This document shows, in pieces, positions 35,350 through 44,845 of a stretch of 64,000 nucleotides of DNA (positions are counted from its first letter, which is position 1; every line of letters starts with the position of its first letter). The stretch is from an uncultured Dialister sp. GTDB taxonomy: Bacteria; Bacillota; Negativicutes; Veillonellales; Dialisteraceae. Both the position numbers and the translations under genes were made by a program. Location: NCBI GenBank assembly GCA_934216155.1, contig CAKQBK010000002.1, forward strand, positions 22,784 through 86,783. Direction: 5' to 3'. The notes beneath the pieces were generated by a model. It was not told where the DNA came from and made no database searches. It saw only the letters and a list, made by a program, of their open reading frames with translations.

Positions 35350-36060
35350 ATGAGTTGGAATAATGAAATGACCGCAGAGCGGGACAGCGTATTTTCTATC
35401 AATATGCCGGGTCTCATGCGGGATGTGTATGCCTGGATGGCGATTGCTTTGGTGATCACCGGATTCACGGCTTACACCGTAGCGGGAAGTCCGCTACTTT
35501 TGGGACTGGTATTTTCCAGTAAATTTGGTATGTGGGGTTTGGTGCTGGCCACCATCGCCCTGGTATGGCACCTGTCCGCCGCGGTGGGGCGCATGTCTCT
35601 CAAGAAAGTGGCTGCCATGTTCCTGGTGTACTCCGTGCTGAATGGGATCACCATGGCATCCATCTTCGTGGTGTACACCATGACCTCTATTGCCAGCGTG
35701 TTCTTCATCACTGCCGGCACTTTCGGTGTCATGTCCGTCTATGGCTATGTGACCAAAGCGGATTTGAGCAAGATGGGAAATATTTGCCTCATGGCCCTCT
35801 TTGGTCTCATCGTTGCTACCATCGTGAACCTGTTCATGGACAACACCTTGCTGCAGACCATCATTGCCTATGCTGGCATTTTGATTTTCGTAGGACTCAC
35901 TGCCTATGACACGAAACGAATTCGTGAACTGGCCTACACCTACAACGCCCGCGCCACCGACGAAGGGCAGAAATTGGCCATTATGGGAGCTTTGACATTG
36001 TACCTGGATTTCATCAACCTCTTCCTCTACATGCTCCGCATTTTTGGCGATAGGAAATAA
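35350..36060 (+). CDS. BI-1/YccA family integral membrane protein
   Basis: 236 residues with seven predicted membrane segments, as in the Bax inhibitor-1/YbhL/YccA family (LGFTAYTVAGSP-like first helix, VYSVLNGITMASIF, FVGLTAYDTKRIRELA, ALTLYLDFINLFLYMLRIFG). The C-terminal Asp-rich region matches the calcium-leak channel BsYetJ type; YccA-type members modulate FtsH. GAAAGGAG eight bases before the ATG. Confidence 0.92.
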   Translation: MSWNNEMTAERDSVFSINMPGLMRDVYAWMAIALVITGFTAYTVAGSPLLLGLVFSSKFGMWGLVLATIALVWHLSAAVGRMSLKKVAAMFLVYSVLNGITMASIFVVYTMTSIASVFFITAGTFGVMSVYGYVTKADLSKMGNICLMALFGLIVATIVNLFMDNTLLQTIIAYAGILIFVGLTAYDTKRIRELAYTYNARATDEGQKLAIMGALTLYLDFINLFLYMLRIFGDRK

Positions 36061-36067
36061 TCTCTAT

Positions 36068-36114
36068 GTGAGAAAAGCCGCTTGTCAGACATATTTCTGG
36101 CGAGCGGCTTTTTT
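36068..36114 (+). terminator. Terminator of the BI-1/YccA gene
   Basis: AAAAGCCGCTTGTCAGACA / TGGCGAGCGGCTTTTTT hairpin immediately downstream of the stop codon. Confidence 0.85.
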
Positions 36115-36442
36115 AGTGAGGAGTGAGAAGTGAGGAGTGGTGGCGGCGAGCGCCTCGAATTACTCTTATGTCGTTAAATGCCATTGGTAAGATTCCTTTT
36201 TATATAGCTCGCCGGATGTGTGAAACCGATAGCGTCATGTTTCACGTGAAACATAGGGAAAATAAAATTGGGAATACAGAACTGATTCGCTCTATGCTAA
36301 AATAAGTAGCAACCCATGACAATTATTTTTTATAAAAGGGGTATGGGGCGCTTTATAAGTTGTGCGCCCCCTCCTTCACTACGCACTTCTCACTACGCAC
36401 TCATACAACACGAGTCAGAAAAATAGACAAGAGGGGAAAATC
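36115..36442. repeat. C1 - perfect parS - reversed C2 island
   Basis: Heptad tail and C1 (about 36115-36215), perfect parS 36238, AT-rich spacer, reversed C2 and tail (about 36335-36405), then AGAGGGG ribosome site. Confidence 0.85.
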
Positions 36443-37324
36443 ATGAATACACGAAATCGCGGGATTCTGTTTGCTGCTATTGGTTCCATTCTCTGGGGAT
36501 CCAGTGGGATTGCGGGACAATATCTGTTGGTGGAACGAAGTATTGCGCCGGAGTGGTTGACGTTTTGCCGGTTGCTTTCTGCAGGCATTTTGCTGCTTCT
36601 AATCACCATGATGCAGGGAGAAAATATTTGGCGTATTTGGCAAGATAAAAAAGATCGAATGTTGATTGTGATTTTTGGCGCTCTGGGGATGCTGGGCACC
36701 CAGTACGGCTATTTCGCCTCTATCAAGTACAGCAATGCCCCTACGGCGACGGTGCTGGAATACTTGATGCCTATTTTGATTATTTTCTGGAATTGTCTAT
36801 CCGAAAAGCGATGGCCCAGGCGGATAGAAATATTTTGTACCGCCTTTGCTTTTATCGGTACGGTGCTCATTGCTACCAAAGGCGATTTTTCCGCTTTGGC
36901 CATTTCAGAAAAAGCCCTTTTCTGGGGCTTGGCAGCTGCAGTGGCCTGTGCGCTATATACCGTCGAGCCTGTTTCTATTATCAAGAAATATGGGGCTCCG
37001 CTCGTAGTAGGTTGGGGCATGGTTATTGCGGGCCTCGTGATGGCACCGGTGACATTGGGAAGCCCTTTCACCGGCACCATCGATACCGCCGTTTCCGCTG
37101 CGTTTCTCTATGTGGTGATTTTCGGCACCATTTGCTCCTTCGTACTTTACCTGGGCAGCACGAAATTCATCACCCCGGCTGATGCCAGCATCATTGCGGC
37201 TTTGGAACCGCTGTCATCTATCATTTTTGCTTTCTTCATCTTTGGCCTCACCTTCGGCGCGATGGAACTGATCGGCATGGCACTGATTATCCTCGCCGTA
37301 GGGGCGGTGGCGAAAAAGCAGTGA
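36443..37324 (+). CDS. EamA/DMT-family transporter
   Basis: 293 residues, ten membrane segments in two EamA repeats (GSILWGSSGIAGQYL; GTICSFVLYLGSTKFITPADASIIAALEPL in parts). Probably exports a metabolite or amino acid. I chose the ATG at 36443 (GAGGGG upstream, family-like MNTRNRGILFAAIGS start). The end AVAKKQ and TGA stop are the first bases of a heptad repeat tail (GCAGTGAGAAGTGAGG). Confidence 0.88.
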   Translation: MNTRNRGILFAAIGSILWGSSGIAGQYLLVERSIAPEWLTFCRLLSAGILLLLITMMQGENIWRIWQDKKDRMLIVIFGALGMLGTQYGYFASIKYSNAPTATVLEYLMPILIIFWNCLSEKRWPRRIEIFCTAFAFIGTVLIATKGDFSALAISEKALFWGLAAAVACALYTVEPVSIIKKYGAPLVVGWGMVIAGLVMAPVTLGSPFTGTIDTAVSAAFLYVVIFGTICSFVLYLGSTKFITPADASIIAALEPLSSIIFAFFIFGLTFGAMELIGMALIILAVGAVAKKQ

Positions 37325-37992
37325 GAAGTGAGGAATTAGGAGTGAGGAGTGGCGGAAGGGGCCCACAATTCATATAGGGCCCCAATGCCCCTTTTTATAT
37401 TTTGAGATGTGATGATAGCGAAAAATGGTAGCGGAAACCCTCTTCCTTTGGAAGGGGGGGCAGGGGGGATAGCTTGCACTGGCGATATATAGAGAGTAAG
37501 ACTCCTGGTGATGTAGGCGTCCTGCTATGGCGGCTAGTGTAACAACTCTTCTTCATCGGCCTATCCCCGGCCCGCAAGCGGGCCTGCCCCTTCCTGAGGA
37601 AGGGGCTCTTTGAAGAGAAGAATGGATAGCGTCATGTTTCACGTGAAACGTGACTCTAAAGGTTATTATTCTGCTGATTGCCTTTACTTAACATAGAGAA
37701 AAAGCCGCTATGTAAAGGGTTATAATTCTACGGATTATCTCTTACTAACATAGAAAAGTTATCGCTGGATAAAAGGGTATAAAGGGTATGCCATTAGCAT
37801 TTTATAACCCTATATAACCCTATATAACCTTTTGATTGGCGGCAATTTATCTATGTTAGAGGGAAGATATCAGTAGAACAATAACCTTTCAGATGGTGGA
37901 AATATCTCTATGTTAAAAGAAAGAAATTAGCAGAATCATAACCCTTTGAGTATCGTTTGCTCTATTTGGGGGAGAAAGGTATAGGTAGAATC
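37325..37992. repeat. C2-like, block F, parS, two block A derivatives
   Basis: C2-like block (about 37345-37400), block F long inverted repeat (about 37430-37620; ends CCCTCTTCCTTTGGAAGG and CCTTCCTGAGGAAGGGG), parS variant 37635, block A copies (about 37651-37870 and 37870-37950). Confidence 0.75.
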
Positions 37993-38472
37993 ATGTCTAA
38001 AGAAGCCAAAGTCGGTTTGTGTACCATGGCAATCTGTATTCTTCTGGGGATCGGTGCTTTTTTCTGGAATCCTTTTCATGCGTTGCGGAATGATACCTAT
38101 CAGGTGCAGGCCATTTTTACCAATGTACAGGGGGTCAAGGTGGGCAATCAGGTCATGTATGCTGGCGTGGCGGCTGGGAAAGTGCAGCGAATTTCTATCG
38201 AAGATGGCAAAGCAGTGGTGCATTTGGCTATGAAAAAAGAAATCGCTATTCCTAAAGACGCCCAGTTCACCATCGATAACCAAGGGGTCATTGGGGATTA
38301 TTTCATCAAAATCAGCGGAGGCAATGTGGCCTCCGGCACTTTGCAAGACGGCATGACTGTGGAAGAATACCACTCCGACAAAATGGATCGCCTCCTGGAA
38401 AAAGCCAATCACCTGATGGACACCGCGGAAAGCGTGGGGGAAAGCATTAATAAAATTAGGAATGAGAAATGA
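37993..38472 (+). CDS. mlaD: Short MlaD-like MCE-domain protein (159 aa), possibly truncated
   Basis: N-terminal membrane anchor (VGLCTMAICILLGIGAFF, residues 6-23), then one MCE domain (YQVQAIFTNVQGVKVGNQV, VAAGKVQRISI, KDAQFTIDNQGVIGDYFIKI), then a brief helix (MDRLLEKANHLM). MCE proteins bind lipids and bridge inner and outer membranes. In Veillonella MlaD is reported to be far longer, with a helical stretch and beta-barrel; here the frame ends in repeat DNA (NKIRNEK, from TTAGGAATGAGAAATGAGG). mlaE and mlaF are not adjacent. So this may be a 5' fragment, though it could be a short paralogue. Confidence 0.75.
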   Translation: MSKEAKVGLCTMAICILLGIGAFFWNPFHALRNDTYQVQAIFTNVQGVKVGNQVMYAGVAAGKVQRISIEDGKAVVHLAMKKEIAIPKDAQFTIDNQGVIGDYFIKISGGNVASGTLQDGMTVEEYHSDKMDRLLEKANHLMDTAESVGESINKIRNEK

Positions 38473-39286
38473 GGAATTAGGAATGGTAGCGGCGAGCCCT
38501 CGCATTGCTCTTATATTGATAACATCCATTAGCAAGATTCCTTTTTATATAGCTCGCCGAATACATAAAATGGATAGAGACATGTTTCACGTGAAACGTA
38601 TCTCTATCCATTTTCACATCAAAAATAAAAAAGGGGTATTGGGGTGCTTTATAAATTGTGCGCCCCTTCCATCATTCCGCATTCCTAATTTCTCATTTCT
38701 AATTGATTTTTGACTCCTGGTCTATATTTCTTCTTGATTTCTTGTCAAAAATTACATATAATAACATCTATGTGATTTTAGGGAATCACTGATTTTATCA
38801 TTATCTGAAATTATTCTTGAATTTTTTATTCAAAGCGAGGAAAGGAAATCCGCGAATAGCGAGCTATTTAAGGATTTCCTTGACGAAGCTTTGGATAAAA
38901 ATTCATATAATTTCAGATGCTTTGATTAAATCAGTGTTCCCTTAGGTAGTTAGCGACACACTTGTCCATTCCAGGGGGAGAATCCTGGAATCGGCCCATT
39001 ATTTATCAATGCCGTTAAGTTAAGCGAAATATGGGATGATTTCTTTTGAGGCAAAGTTTCAGAGGTCGCTCAGGATTCTTAAGTTTCTCAGGTTCTCCGA
39101 ATGAGATAAAAGCGCTAGCGTTGATTGGCACATTCGAGAAACGTGAGAGACCTTAGCAACCTCTGAAACCTGAGTAACCTATAATCTCTAATGGAGTCAT
39201 ACCTGCTATCACAAATCCTTAAAATAATAGCATTGCCATTATGTATCAAGCTAACTGCCAACTGGTATATAGAGGAGTAATTTAGA
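38473..39286. repeat. C1, parS, C2, a palindrome of CACTGATTT type and block B
   Basis: C1 (about 38455-38565), parS variant 38583, reversed C2 (about 38625-38705), an inverted repeat AGGGAATCACTGATTTTATC ... ATTAAATCAGTGTTCCCT (about 38779-38943) related to the hairpin at 33183, block B (39007-39235), then the ribosome site GAGGAG of the next gene. Confidence 0.8.
39007..39235. mobile_element. Block B element with imperfect 11-bp target duplication
   Basis: 229 bp, ends CAATGCCGTTAAGTTAAG and AAATAATAGCATTG. Flanks CCATTATTTAT (38996-39006) and CCATTATGTAT (39236-39246) match at 10 of 11 positions. Same structure as the copies at 9019 and 30408. Confidence 0.75.
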
Positions 39287-39928
39287 GTGATTGAAGAAAT
39301 TGTAAAAAGAAGAAGTATCCGTCATTTCCTGCAGAAACCGATTCCCCAGGCAGATTTGGATGAAATCCTGGAAGCTGGTATGTGGGCTCCGTCTGAAAAG
39401 AATGCCCAGCCATGGAAATTCATTGTCATTCGTGGACAGGAAAGAAAAGCCATGGTGAAGAAGCTCAAAGAAGGCATCATGAGAAACCGCAAGGGCGATG
39501 AAACGGCTATTTTCAGTAAAGGCTATGAAAAATTCATTCCTTCTGCGATCTACACCGCTCGCGTCCTGGAACAGGCTCCGGTGATCGTATTTGTACTGAA
39601 CACCAAAGGCATGGACTACAGACAGTCCTATCCGTCTGACCAGTACATGATGGAATTGGCAGACATCCAGTCCATCAGTGCTGCCATCCAGAACATGTGC
39701 CTGGAAGCTACCGCACACCACATCGGCAGCCTCTGGACCTGCAACGTATTCTTTGCTTACGACGAACTGAAAGAATGGCTCGGCGAAGGCGGCGAAATGG
39801 TAGCAGCCATTGCATTCGGCTACACCGACAAAGAAGTAAAACCGATGCCAAGAAAACCACTCTCCGAAGTGGTAGAATACCGCGGCGACTATTCCGATGA
39901 ATGGAAAGAAATGCTGAAAGGGGAATAA
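39287..39928 (+). CDS. Nitroreductase-family flavoprotein (213 aa)
   Basis: FMN-binding nitroreductase fold: VKRRSIRHFLQKPIPQ, AGMWAPSEKNAQPWKF, HHIGSLWTCNVF, EWLGEGGEMVAAIAFGY. GTG start at 39287 with GAGGAG about ten bases upstream; the start is directly followed by the family N-terminus. Same domain order and many shared motifs as the 33565 gene, so the two are likely paralogues with different substrates. Confidence 0.88.
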   Translation: MIEEIVKRRSIRHFLQKPIPQADLDEILEAGMWAPSEKNAQPWKFIVIRGQERKAMVKKLKEGIMRNRKGDETAIFSKGYEKFIPSAIYTARVLEQAPVIVFVLNTKGMDYRQSYPSDQYMMELADIQSISAAIQNMCLEATAHHIGSLWTCNVFFAYDELKEWLGEGGEMVAAIAFGYTDKEVKPMPRKPLSEVVEYRGDYSDEWKEMLKGE

Positions 39929-40233
39929 TTGCAACTGATTTGTGTCATGTTTCATGTGAAACATTTCACACAAAGGTTATTATTCTGCAGATTTCTGCTG
40001 TGAAACATCTCTTGTTATTGGCAAGTGACAAGGTTAAAAAGGGTTATAGAAGGTTATGAGAAGACGGTTTTTCACATAACCTTTTATAACCCTTTTTCTT
40101 TGGAATCAACGATTTGTGTAAATAACGATATATGCACAATAATAACCTTGTGACAAGCGGTGGTGTAAAGATGTTAGATTAAAGTGTATATAGAGGATAC
40201 CCTTTTACGCCATGTTTCCCGTGAAACATGTCT
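39929..40233. repeat. Decayed parS, block A, hybrid parS
   Basis: TGTTTCATGTGAAACA (centre altered) 39948, block A (about 39964-40212), hybrid parS 40213, whose last base lies five bases from the brnQ stop codon. Confidence 0.8.
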
Positions 40234-41541
40234 CTACCGTTTCCCCACTTGTTTCACCATCATTCCCAATATCACACCGACGGCGAAGAAGCAGATCCAG
40301 CCCAAACCGTAGTGAGAGAGGGGAACCGCTTGCATGAGGGCATCAATGGCAGGCATGGAAAGTCCGGCGGTATGGCAGCCATCGTAGAGGGCGGGGATCA
40401 AAGTCAGAAGGGTGGCACAGACATAGACACTTCTGGCGCCGCCGTAGAGGCTATTTCCAAAGGTGAGGAAAATGAGGGAAATGGTGAGCGGATAGAGGAA
40501 CATCAAAACCGGCACCGCCGCTGCGATGATGGTAGAGAGGCCGCACAGAGCGATGACAAAGGAAATCACTGAAAAGAGGGTGGCCCACATTTTATAGCTC
40601 AGAACAGGAAGCAGTTTATTGAAATATTCGCCGCAAGCGGTGATGAGGCCCACGCTGGTGGTGAGGCATGCCAGGAGCACAATGAGTCCCATGAGAATGC
40701 GACCGTAGGAACCAAAGTAATGGACAGAAATCGCTACCAGCACGTCAGCACCATTGTCTTTGATACCCATTTCACTGACAGAGCTGGCACCGATGTAAGC
40801 GAGAAATACATAAATCACAGCCAGACAGAACCCGGCGATGATGCCACTCTTTAAGGTATCGGTAGCCACTTCTTCATTGGTTTTTGCACCGAACTGACGG
40901 ACCGCATTGACCACAATGATGCCGAAAACAAAGCCCGCTAACGCATCCATGGTGTTATATCCATCCAAGAATCCCTGGGTCAGTGCTTTCAGAGACGGGG
41001 CATAAGAATCCCTGGGGGCTTGCCACGGGCCGATAGGAGAAATGGTGGCAGAAATGAAAAGAATGGCAAGAAATACAAGAAGGGCCGGGGTGATCAATTT
41101 CCCAATGCGGGCCACCAATTTAGACGGATTGGACGCCAGCCACCAAGACAGAAGGAAAAAGAGAAACGCAAATCCACAGAGTGCCGTTTGTTGCATTGAT
41201 TCTGTAAAGAACGGTGCGATGGCAATAGAAAATGATGTGGTGGCCGTACGAGGAATGGCAAAGGCCGGTCCGATGGTGAGGTACAGCGCCACGGTGTAAA
41301 AAATGGCGTACCCTGGATGAACGCGGGACGTCAGTGCTTCCAAATCATTTCCAGAATATCCGATAGCCGCCACGGCCAGGATAGGAAATCCCACGCCGGT
41401 CAAAAGAAATCCAATAATAGCCAGGATGGTCTCACTGCCAGAATTTTGTCCCATAAAAATAGGAAATATCAAATTGCCGGCACCGAAAAAGAGGGCGAAA
41501 AGCATGAGACCGATAGGGATGAGATAATTTTGCCTTTTCAT
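40234..41541 (-). CDS. brnQ: Branched-chain amino acid:cation symporter BrnQ (paralogue 1)
   Basis: 435 residues, about twelve membrane segments, LIVCS family. N-terminal signature IGLMLFALFFGAGNLIFPIFMGQ, then GYNTMDALAGFVFG and LTTSVGLITACGEYF as in BrnQ. Imports Leu, Ile and Val with Na+ or H+. GGAGGC ribosome site before the ATG at 41541. A T-box leader lies on the same strand at 42040-42268, so uncharged tRNA(Ile) probably controls it, though ~500 bp of repeats separate leader and gene. Tandem paralogue at 42924-44231. Confidence 0.95.
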   Translation of the reverse strand: MKRQNYLIPIGLMLFALFFGAGNLIFPIFMGQNSGSETILAIIGFLLTGVGFPILAVAAIGYSGNDLEALTSRVHPGYAIFYTVALYLTIGPAFAIPRTATTSFSIAIAPFFTESMQQTALCGFAFLFFLLSWWLASNPSKLVARIGKLITPALLVFLAILFISATISPIGPWQAPRDSYAPSLKALTQGFLDGYNTMDALAGFVFGIIVVNAVRQFGAKTNEEVATDTLKSGIIAGFCLAVIYVFLAYIGASSVSEMGIKDNGADVLVAISVHYFGSYGRILMGLIVLLACLTTSVGLITACGEYFNKLLPVLSYKMWATLFSVISFVIALCGLSTIIAAAVPVLMFLYPLTISLIFLTFGNSLYGGARSVYVCATLLTLIPALYDGCHTAGLSMPAIDALMQAVPLSHYGLGWICFFAVGVILGMMVKQVGKR

Positions 41542-42039
41542 AGAAGCCTCCTATATGTGTAATCAATGGTTTGTGTGAGTAGGGATGATTTCGCTAGAAG
41601 TTCAGGTTGCTCAAGGTTCTCAGGGTTCTTAGGTTCCTCGAATGTGCCTATAGACGCTAGCGATAGTATCGCTTAATCATCCCCTTCCTTTGGAAGGGGA
41701 TAGGACTTGAGCGTAGCGAAAAGTCCAGGGGATAGCTCGCTCTAGCGGTATGTCTCATGTGTCACTCTCCAAGTAGGCGCCCCTTCTGGCGGCTAGCATA
41801 ACAGCTCTTCTTCATCTTCCTATCCCCCCTGCCCCCCTTCCTAAGGAAGGGGGTAGATACCGATGAATTCTCCTGTGACACTTGGTACATTTCCCTAGCA
41901 CCATGTTTCCCGTGAAACATAGTTATTGGATGCTTGCTAATTCACTTTTAGCTGGATTAGCCAGTGTTGTTGGTGTTAGTTGTTGATTGTTTGGATCCTA
42001 ACAACCAACAACTAACAACCCAAAACAAAAAAGAAATAC
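41542..42039. repeat. Partial block B, block F and hybrid parS inside the brnQ1 leader
   Basis: Partial block B (about 41575-41672), block F (about 41680-41860), hybrid parS 41904, AACAACCAACAACTAACAACC-like direct and inverted repeats near 41965-42020. All lie between the T-box terminator and the gene it should serve. Confidence 0.75.
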
Positions 42040-42268
42040 AAAAAAAGCCCGGCCGGAAAATATCCGACAGGGCACATAAATCATGTGAGGTACCACCTTG
42101 TCCAAGTACTCGATTTCGGGGAATAACGACCCCACCGCTTTTTCTATAGCAAAACTATTCAAAAAAGAGACTCCCAGCTGACGTGACCGATTCGCTTCAG
42201 TAGTTTTCACCATCCACTACCTCTCTGAGAAGATTCCTCGATCTGATTCTGTTCCTCATCTATGTTGT
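42040..42268 (-). promoter_or_regulatory. T-box leader (probably isoleucine) for brnQ paralogue 1
   Basis: Minus strand. Contains the stem I kink-turn element (CTCAGAGAGG), the distal TGGATGGTGAAAAC segment, a GCGAATCGG stretch (42187-42195) that I read as the specifier region with ATC (Ile), the T-box AAGGTGGTACCTC (about 42088-42100) and the terminator GCCCTGTCGGATA ... TCCGGCCGGGC with U-run (42041-42075). A TAGAAT -10 lies at 42275-42280. The specifier was not checked by folding. Confidence 0.85.
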
Positions 42269-42280
42269 GAACACATTCTA

Positions 42281-42923
42281 GCATGAGAAAAGTGGAATGT
42301 CAAATGGAAATATAGAATGAGGATGTAACGGTATTGGGGGATTGGGCATTCATTTCCCTAGAAGTTATAGGTTACTCAGGTTGCTCAAGTTTCTCAGGTT
42401 CCTCGTATGTGCTGGTAGACGTTGGAGAAATCGTAGTCCTATATTTCACGTGAAACTTTTTTATAAGGGTTAGCCCTTCGGGCGGGTTATTGTTGCAAAG
42501 ATTTCTTATATTTCTTCAGCAAAGAAATCCATAGAGAAAGGGTTATACAAGGTTATGAGGGAAACCATATTTCCATAACCTTATATAACCCTTTTAACCT
42601 GGAGACAGGCGGTTTCTATTCAGTTGTTAGACAAAAGAAGGCGGTAGAATCATAACCTATCGCTTCATGTTTCACGGGAAACATTTTCGTAAAGGTTAGC
42701 CCTTCGGGCAGGTTATTATTTCTGAGAGTTCTTATGCGTCTGTAGTAAAAAATCCATAGGAAAAGGGTTATACAAGGTTATGAGGAAAACCATATTCTCA
42801 TAACCCTGTATAACCCTTTTTAACCTGGAGACAGGCGGTTTCTATTCAGTTGTTAGAAGAAAGAAGGTGGCAGAATAATAACCTTTCCGCTATGAAATAG
42901 GGATTAGTGATGCACTTGCGGGG
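42281..42923. repeat. Partial block B and two block A copies between the brnQ genes
   Basis: Partial block B (about 42355-42430), parS variant TATTTCACGTGAAACT 42442, block A (about 42458-42667), hybrid parS 42668, second block A (about 42684-42895). The two A copies resemble each other more than others, suggesting local duplication. Confidence 0.8.
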
Positions 42924-44231
42924 TCACTTTGATACTGCTTTCCACACCAATCCGACGATGGTGCCGCCTACGAAGAAGAGGAGCCACGAGAGGCTATAGG
43001 AGGCCAGCGGGAGGGAGGCCATGAAAGCATCCAGGCCGCCCATGGAAATTTTCAGGAATTTCAGCGCATCATAGAGGGCGGGCAGGAAGGTGAAGAATGT
43101 AGCTGCCAGGTACACTTTCTGGCTGCCACCGAACCAGGAGTTGGTGAAAGTCAGAATGATCAGTGCGATAGACAGCGGATACAGGAAGAGCAATACCGGA
43201 ATGGCCCCTTTGATAATAGCGGACAGACCGAAGAGGGCGATGCCAAAAGAAAGTACCACGAAGAAGGTGGCCCACATTTTATGGGAGAATTTCGGAACCA
43301 GTGTATGGAAGAAAGCCGCGCAGGAAGCAGTGAGGCCGATACTGGTAGTGAGGCATGCCAGGATAACCGTAGCGCCCAGAATCATGGTGCCGGAATTTCC
43401 GAAATAGAAATGAGCGGAACCGGCCAGTACTGGTGCGCCATTATCCAGATGGCCCAAAACGGACACAGAGCTGGCACCCAGGTAGCACAGGGACGCATAA
43501 ATGATGGCCATGAAAATGGTGGAAACCAGACCGGAGCGAAGTGCCGTCTTGGTGGCTTCCGTGTTGGACGTGAGGCCGTATTCACGGATGGCTTCCATGA
43601 CGATGACGCCGAACACCAGCCCAGCCAGGCAGTCCATGGTATTGTACCCTTCCACCAGGGCACTGCTGAAGGCTTTCACCGGTGTATCATAGGCTTCCAC
43701 CGGTGCGACTTCGCCGCCCATAGGAAATACGAACGCAGAGCCCAGCATGATAGCCAGGAAAATCAGAAGCAGCGGGGTCATGCATTTCCCGATACGAGAC
43801 ACCAGTTTTGACGGGGTGATAGCCAGCCACCAGGTGATGGCAAAGAAAATAAATACAAATGCGTACAGGGCGATATCCTTATTTCCTTCATTGACAAAAG
43901 GAGAAATCGCAATTTCAAAAGAAACCGCAGACGTTCTAGGAATCGCAAAGAACGGTCCGATGGTGAGATACAGGGCGCAGCTGAAGAATACCCCATAAAT
44001 CGGATGAACCCGGCTGGCCAGTTCCTTCAGGTTGAGCCCGGAGTAGCAAATGGCAAGCACGGAAGCAAAGGGGATGGTGACCCCGGTGATTAAAAAGCCG
44101 ATGGTGGCATAGGACGTATTCCACCCAGCACACTGGCCCATAAAGGCCGGAAAGATCAGGTTGCCGGCGCCGAAAAACAGCGCAAACAGCATCAGCCCGA
44201 TGACAATGAATTCATTTGACGATTTTTTCAT
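42924..44231 (-). CDS. brnQ: Branched-chain amino acid:cation symporter BrnQ (paralogue 2)
   Basis: 435 residues, about twelve membrane segments: VIGLMLFALFFGAGNLIFPAFMGQ-like start, GYNTMDCLAGLVFGV, LTTSIGLTASCAAFF. Same length as paralogue 1. I chose the ATG at 44231, eight bases after GAGGAG; two in-frame starts upstream (44240, 44237) are too close to that site. T-box leader at 44583-44832 on the same strand. Confidence 0.95.
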   Translation of the reverse strand: MKKSSNEFIVIGLMLFALFFGAGNLIFPAFMGQCAGWNTSYATIGFLITGVTIPFASVLAICYSGLNLKELASRVHPIYGVFFSCALYLTIGPFFAIPRTSAVSFEIAISPFVNEGNKDIALYAFVFIFFAITWWLAITPSKLVSRIGKCMTPLLLIFLAIMLGSAFVFPMGGEVAPVEAYDTPVKAFSSALVEGYNTMDCLAGLVFGVIVMEAIREYGLTSNTEATKTALRSGLVSTIFMAIIYASLCYLGASSVSVLGHLDNGAPVLAGSAHFYFGNSGTMILGATVILACLTTSIGLTASCAAFFHTLVPKFSHKMWATFFVVLSFGIALFGLSAIIKGAIPVLLFLYPLSIALIILTFTNSWFGGSQKVYLAATFFTFLPALYDALKFLKISMGGLDAFMASLPLASYSLSWLLFFVGGTIVGLVWKAVSK

Positions 44232-44240
44232 ACACATCAC

Positions 44241-44582
44241 TCCTCTTAAAACAGCAGGGATTCATAGAAGTCATTTTGCAAAGAAACAGATATAGTTGGA
44301 AGTGAGGAGTTAGGAATGAGGAGTGAGGAGTGGTGGAAGGGGCGCACAGTTTATAAAGCGCCCCAATACCCCATTTTTATATTTTCTATGGAATACAAGT
44401 GTTATGTTTCACGTGAAACTAACAGTGATGATTTTTTATAAAACTTTGCGGCGCTTCCAAATTTTGTGCGCCGCCACCGCCACTCCTAACTCCTCATTCC
44501 TAACTCCTCATTCCTAACTCCTCACTTTAAATAAAAGCGAGCATTCAGCACCTACTCGACATCCATCCGTTTCCAAATCAAA
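44241..44582. repeat. C2 - parS - reversed C2 inside the brnQ2 leader
   Basis: Heptad tail and C2 (about 44297-44385), parS variant 44405, reversed C2 with a long tail (about 44440-44530). Separates the T-box terminator from brnQ2. Confidence 0.8.
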
Positions 44583-44832
44583 AGAGCCCTGCCGGAAACA
44601 ATCCGACAGGGCACATAAGCTATGTGAGGTACCACCTTGTCCATACATACTCGATTGGCGATAACGGGGCAACCGCTTTTTTCTATTTCTCCCTAACAGA
44701 AATTCAAAAAAAGAAACTCCCGGATGAGCCGATTCGCGCTGCTTCAGTCATTTTCACCATCCATGACCTCTCTGAGAAGTGCCTACCAATCTGATTCCGT
44801 TCCTAGTTATTGAAAAATTTATATTTGAATAG
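44583..44832 (-). promoter_or_regulatory. T-box leader (probably isoleucine) for brnQ paralogue 2
   Basis: Minus strand. CTCAGAGAGG, TGGATGGTGAAAATGACTG, GCGAATCGG (44729-44737), T-box AAGGTGGTACCTC (about 44628-44640) and terminator GCCCTGTCGGATTG ... CCGGCAGGGC (44584-44612). TAAAAT -10 at 44840-44845. Very like the first leader in every conserved part and in the putative ATC specifier. Confidence 0.85.
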
Positions 44833-44845
44833 TAAAGACATTTTA

